Source: DASQHY01 sp035602605 (GTDB lineage: Bacteria > Acidobacteriota > Terriglobia > Acidiferrales > UBA7541). Taken from it: a DNA stretch of 64,000 nt. This document shows positions 61,841-64,000 of this stretch, in pieces. The translations under genes were made by a program, and so were the position numbers. The stretch's first letter is position 1. Every line of letters begins with the position of its first letter. Under the pieces are notes generated by a model. It was not told the origin of the DNA, ran no database searches, and saw only the letters and a program-made list of their open reading frames with translations. The stretch is from the NCBI GenBank assembly GCA_035602605.1, contig DATNLZ010000079.1, forward strand, positions 1 to 64,000. The letters run 5' to 3'.

Positions 61841-62920
61841 TCACGTTCCGGAAATCTGCGTAGATCGGCTGCTGGAAATCTGACGCAAGCTGTCAGCACC
61901 ATTGTTGTCCGCACAGTTTTCCGCGCCATTTCCTCGCGGGTCAGTAAAGACCGCAAGCGATGAGCCGCATACCAGAGCTCGAAAAATACCCTTTTCGGAC
62001 GGCCGAGCTTGCACCGTAACTCGGGTCAATTCGGTGTCTGCGATAGCCCCTTTGCGCCACTTTTCGTACAACTCCTCGAACTGGCGGCCTGCGTAACGAG
62101 CCTGCGCTTCTTTCAGCAAGACTACGTCAGCGCTCGCCACGCGCTCCTTTGCCTCCCAGGCCTTGCGGACCCGGAAGTAATTCAAGACGCTTACGGATTT
62201 GGAGTGGTCGCGCACCCCGTACAACACGTGATAGAACTCCGACTCCGCCGTCTGGAACAACCGGGCAGTGGGAGCGAGGTAAATAAACTCCAGCTTGGGA
62301 AGAGCCTGGAATAATCCAAGATACGCGCGCAAGTGCGTGCCAAAGGCTTCGAGCGTCACGGCTCCCGCCTCCACATAGGTGAAGGTGGCAATATGCGGCG
62401 AGGAAAGCCGGTCCACAAACATCGGAAACCGATCCACGAAATACCGTGGCGTAATTTCGGCAGACCTTCTGGCCCGATATTGCTTCACCGGAAGAGTCTC
62501 TCTGCTCACGTTCCATTCCTTCTCAAAGAACGCGACCTTCTCCGCCTCCGTTTCCAGATAGCGGTGTTGCGGATGCCCGAGCACGAAGTCCAAGACGACC
62601 AACCGCGTCTTGACGTAGTCCAGTTCGTGCTTCTTGCGCGTGCGCAGATTCTCCCGCTCAATGGCCTGGTACACCTTCCGGGCGAAAAGATGATAGACAC
62701 GCCCGCCGGAGCGGTACGCGTGATAGCTCGCGTGTTTCCGATCCAACAGCTTGCGAATAAACGCATGGGACACCGATCCCGATTCCGTTTGCGCGAACCA
62801 TTTGAACTGGCGGTTCGTGAAGTAACCGGAATGCGTGGCCACAAGGAAAAGAAACTCGCTCTCGCGCTTCGTGTAGCCGAGAAGGTGAAGCCCTTCGAGT
62901 TGGAACGATGTCATTGTCAT
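61841..62920 (-). CDS. 359-residue transfer-region protein, function unknown
   Basis: Four-base overlap (ATGA) with the upstream gene. The N-terminus (YTKRESEFLFLVATHSGYFTNRQFKWFA) looks like a winged-helix segment of the kind found in replication-relaxation proteins, and the rest is alpha/beta without a known motif. The final ~40 residues are low in complexity and overlap ambiguous frames, so the true end is uncertain. Same operon as the coupling protein but separated by the 384-base gap. Confidence 0.55.
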   Translation of the reverse strand: MTMTSFQLEGLHLLGYTKRESEFLFLVATHSGYFTNRQFKWFAQTESGSVSHAFIRKLLDRKHASYHAYRSGGRVYHLFARKVYQAIERENLRTRKKHELDYVKTRLVVLDFVLGHPQHRYLETEAEKVAFFEKEWNVSRETLPVKQYRARRSAEITPRYFVDRFPMFVDRLSSPHIATFTYVEAGAVTLEAFGTHLRAYLGLFQALPKLEFIYLAPTARLFQTAESEFYHVLYGVRDHSKSVSVLNYFRVRKAWEAKERVASADVVLLKEAQARYAGRQFEELYEKWRKGAIADTELTRVTVQARPSEKGIFRALVCGSSLAVFTDPRGNGAENCADNNGADSLRQISSSRSTQISGT

Positions 62921-63861
62921 ACCGCCAAAACCTCTCGGATCACGCCGGTGTTGTGCAATGCGCGACGGATGCGGTTGGTGTCCCCGGTTCTGGCATAGAT
63001 CTTGAAACCTGCTGCCGCCTTGCCCCGAATGCCGTCTTCCCGGTAACTACGGGAGAGAAGTTCTAAATTCTGTCTCTCGACCCCGCCATCCCGAGTCTCG
63101 TACTCAACCTGGATATCGGGAAGGTGGATGGTCGTGTCGTCGATCGACAATCCGTGCTCTTCGGCCACTGCTGTGAGCAGTCTTCTCCGGTCGTCTCCCG
63201 AGAGGTGTCCTGCCGCTTCCTTTGCACGATTGATCGATTCTTTGAGTTCGAAATCGAGCCTCACTCGCGTCGGTTTTCCGCCTTCCTCGCGTATCTCTTC
63301 AGCAGCCTTCTGATAGACCTTATAAAGGTCGGCGTCGTGGTCGAGCTCCTTGGGCTTGACGAAGCCGTGATAAATCCTTTGGTCCTCTGGAAGACCACTC
63401 GCTTTCCTTACGACCCGCTGGCCTTCTGCCGTCAATGTGACAAGCTTCCGGGCACTTCTGTGTGTCCGGAAAAGCGTCTTTTCCTCGACCAATCCTTGCG
63501 TTCGAAGGCTTTCGAGGTCGTACTTCAGACGCGCCTCATTACCGCCATAGACGAATCGAGCCAAATCGCCAACGTCTACTGTGCGGAACGTGCCGATGTC
63601 CCTCATGGCCGCGATCTCTGAGCTGCGCAGAGAGTAGGTTCGGCCTCCATGCCGATATTGGGTTCTCCGATCTGGCGACCGCTCTGGGGAGCTTTGCGGC
63701 GGCCGCTCGGGTCTTTCGGGTGAGTTCGCGGGAGAACCATCGGTCGGCCCTCGCCCAACGGAAACACCCGTGCCGCTTGGCTGCTGTCGCCGTTCCTCAC
63801 GTGGCGGCCCCACTTCGGAGTCACGCGCGTTTTCACGCTGCAGAATGTCCCAACGAGCCAT
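62917..63861 (-). CDS. winged-helix transfer-region protein (replication-relaxation-like)
   Basis: A 314-residue protein. Residues ~1-70 are polar, Pro/Ser/Arg-rich. Residues ~75-150 look like a winged helix (YSLRSSEIAAMRDIGTFRTVDVGDLARFVY), the pattern of replication-relaxation-family proteins found near relaxases. The C-terminal ~120 residues (IQVEYETRDGGVERQNLELLSRSYREDGIRGK) resemble a nuclease-like beta region. Starts 3 bases after the stop of the truncated upstream gene, so it is translated with it. Confidence 0.55.
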   Translation of the reverse strand: MARWDILQRENARDSEVGPPREERRQQPSGTGVSVGRGPTDGSPANSPERPERPPQSSPERSPDRRTQYRHGGRTYSLRSSEIAAMRDIGTFRTVDVGDLARFVYGGNEARLKYDLESLRTQGLVEEKTLFRTHRSARKLVTLTAEGQRVVRKASGLPEDQRIYHGFVKPKELDHDADLYKVYQKAAEEIREEGGKPTRVRLDFELKESINRAKEAAGHLSGDDRRRLLTAVAEEHGLSIDDTTIHLPDIQVEYETRDGGVERQNLELLSRSYREDGIRGKAAAGFKIYARTGDTNRIRRALHNTGVIREVLAV

Positions 63862-63864
63862 CCG

Positions 63865-64000
63865 CTAGCGCCTCTCCGCAAAGAACCGCGGGAGACCCTC
63901 TGGGCCTTCCGCTTGTAGTTGGTTGTCAAAATGGGAGAGCTTTCTACCGGTGTCTTTCAGTAGAATTTTCCGATTGATTGCCAGTGCCGCGGCAAAAAGG
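63865..64000 (-). CDS. 3' end of an upstream transfer gene (partial, relaxase candidate)
   Basis: The last 44 codons are in the window, ending with TAG at 63865-63867 and reading LFAAALAINRKILL and KLSHFDNQLQAEG before a final FFAERR. The gene runs off the window. Position at the head of the replication-relaxation-like gene, and three bases from its start, makes a relaxase a reasonable guess, which the fragment cannot prove. Confidence 0.4.
   Translation of the reverse strand, partial: LFAAALAINRKILLKDTGRKLSHFDNQLQAEGPEGLPRFFAERR

Noticed and set aside
61380..61963. Open frames on both strands in the transfer-operon gap (plus-strand ones at 61337-61963 and 61380-61883; minus-strand one at 61447-61956)
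   Set aside because: All run through a large inverted repeat, have no ribosome site or family resemblance, and overlap each other; treated as non-coding.

Overview
The window looks like the chromosome of an Acidobacteriota-type bacterium (inference from an Oar-like TonB receptor with an N-terminal carboxypeptidase-regulatory domain and from the overall gene repertoire; no rRNA is present to confirm it). It joins a stretch of ordinary metabolic genes to accessory DNA on both sides.

Left end, 1-5.1 kb: a small accessory block lies between two copies (124-141 and 5062-5079) of the 18-bp 3' end of a tRNA-Ser gene. It carries a SNF2 helicase, a SWIM zinc-finger protein and an AbrB/PIN toxin-antitoxin pair. 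No integrase is seen there.

Core region, 5.2-29.6 kb: a DksA-finger/SpoIIE phosphatase, an Oar-like TonB receptor, msrA, an SDR protein without the usual YxxxK, an ACT protein, an M1 aminopeptidase with HEAT-like repeats, glycerate kinase and hydroxypyruvate reductase. Next is a trehalose operon (a membrane-sensor/OtsA fusion, OtsB, a DUF5752-like protein, TreT), then an aminotransferase plus APC permease, and glcDEF for glycolate oxidation.

Accessory region, 29.6-64 kb: it starts at an intact tRNA-Ser(CGA) whose 3' end is followed by a tyrosine recombinase. Secreted proteins come next: an astacin/matrixin-like lipoprotein and a protein with six tandem 58-residue repeats. A 4.7-kb mini-island lies between 23-bp direct repeats of another tRNA 3' end (36378 and 41053), with a GIY-YIG protein, a SEC-C protein, a HEPN-like protein and a MerR/Xis-like protein. 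A defence-like zone runs from 41.5 to 58 kb. It holds an unfamiliar operon (HIT, membrane protein, D12-class adenine methylase, ATP-grasp/MazG fusion), a PLD-SNF2 helicase with a large Eco57I-type methylase, an XRE-ImmA regulator pair with a palindromic operator, and an AvcD/DcdV anti-phage deaminase with a 59-codon partner. The right end (58.2-64 kb) is a conjugation module (VirB11-like ATPase, VirD4-like coupling protein, RHH-like protein, upstream ORFs) that runs off the window, so the 29.7-64 kb region is probably an integrative conjugative element or a stack of elements. No right-hand att site for the tRNA-Ser integration is visible.

The best candidate for an undescribed system is the 42.3-47.0 kb operon. 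Its last gene fuses a duplicated PEP-synthase-like ATP-grasp region, lacking the rest of that enzyme, to a MazG-like nucleotide pyrophosphohydrolase.
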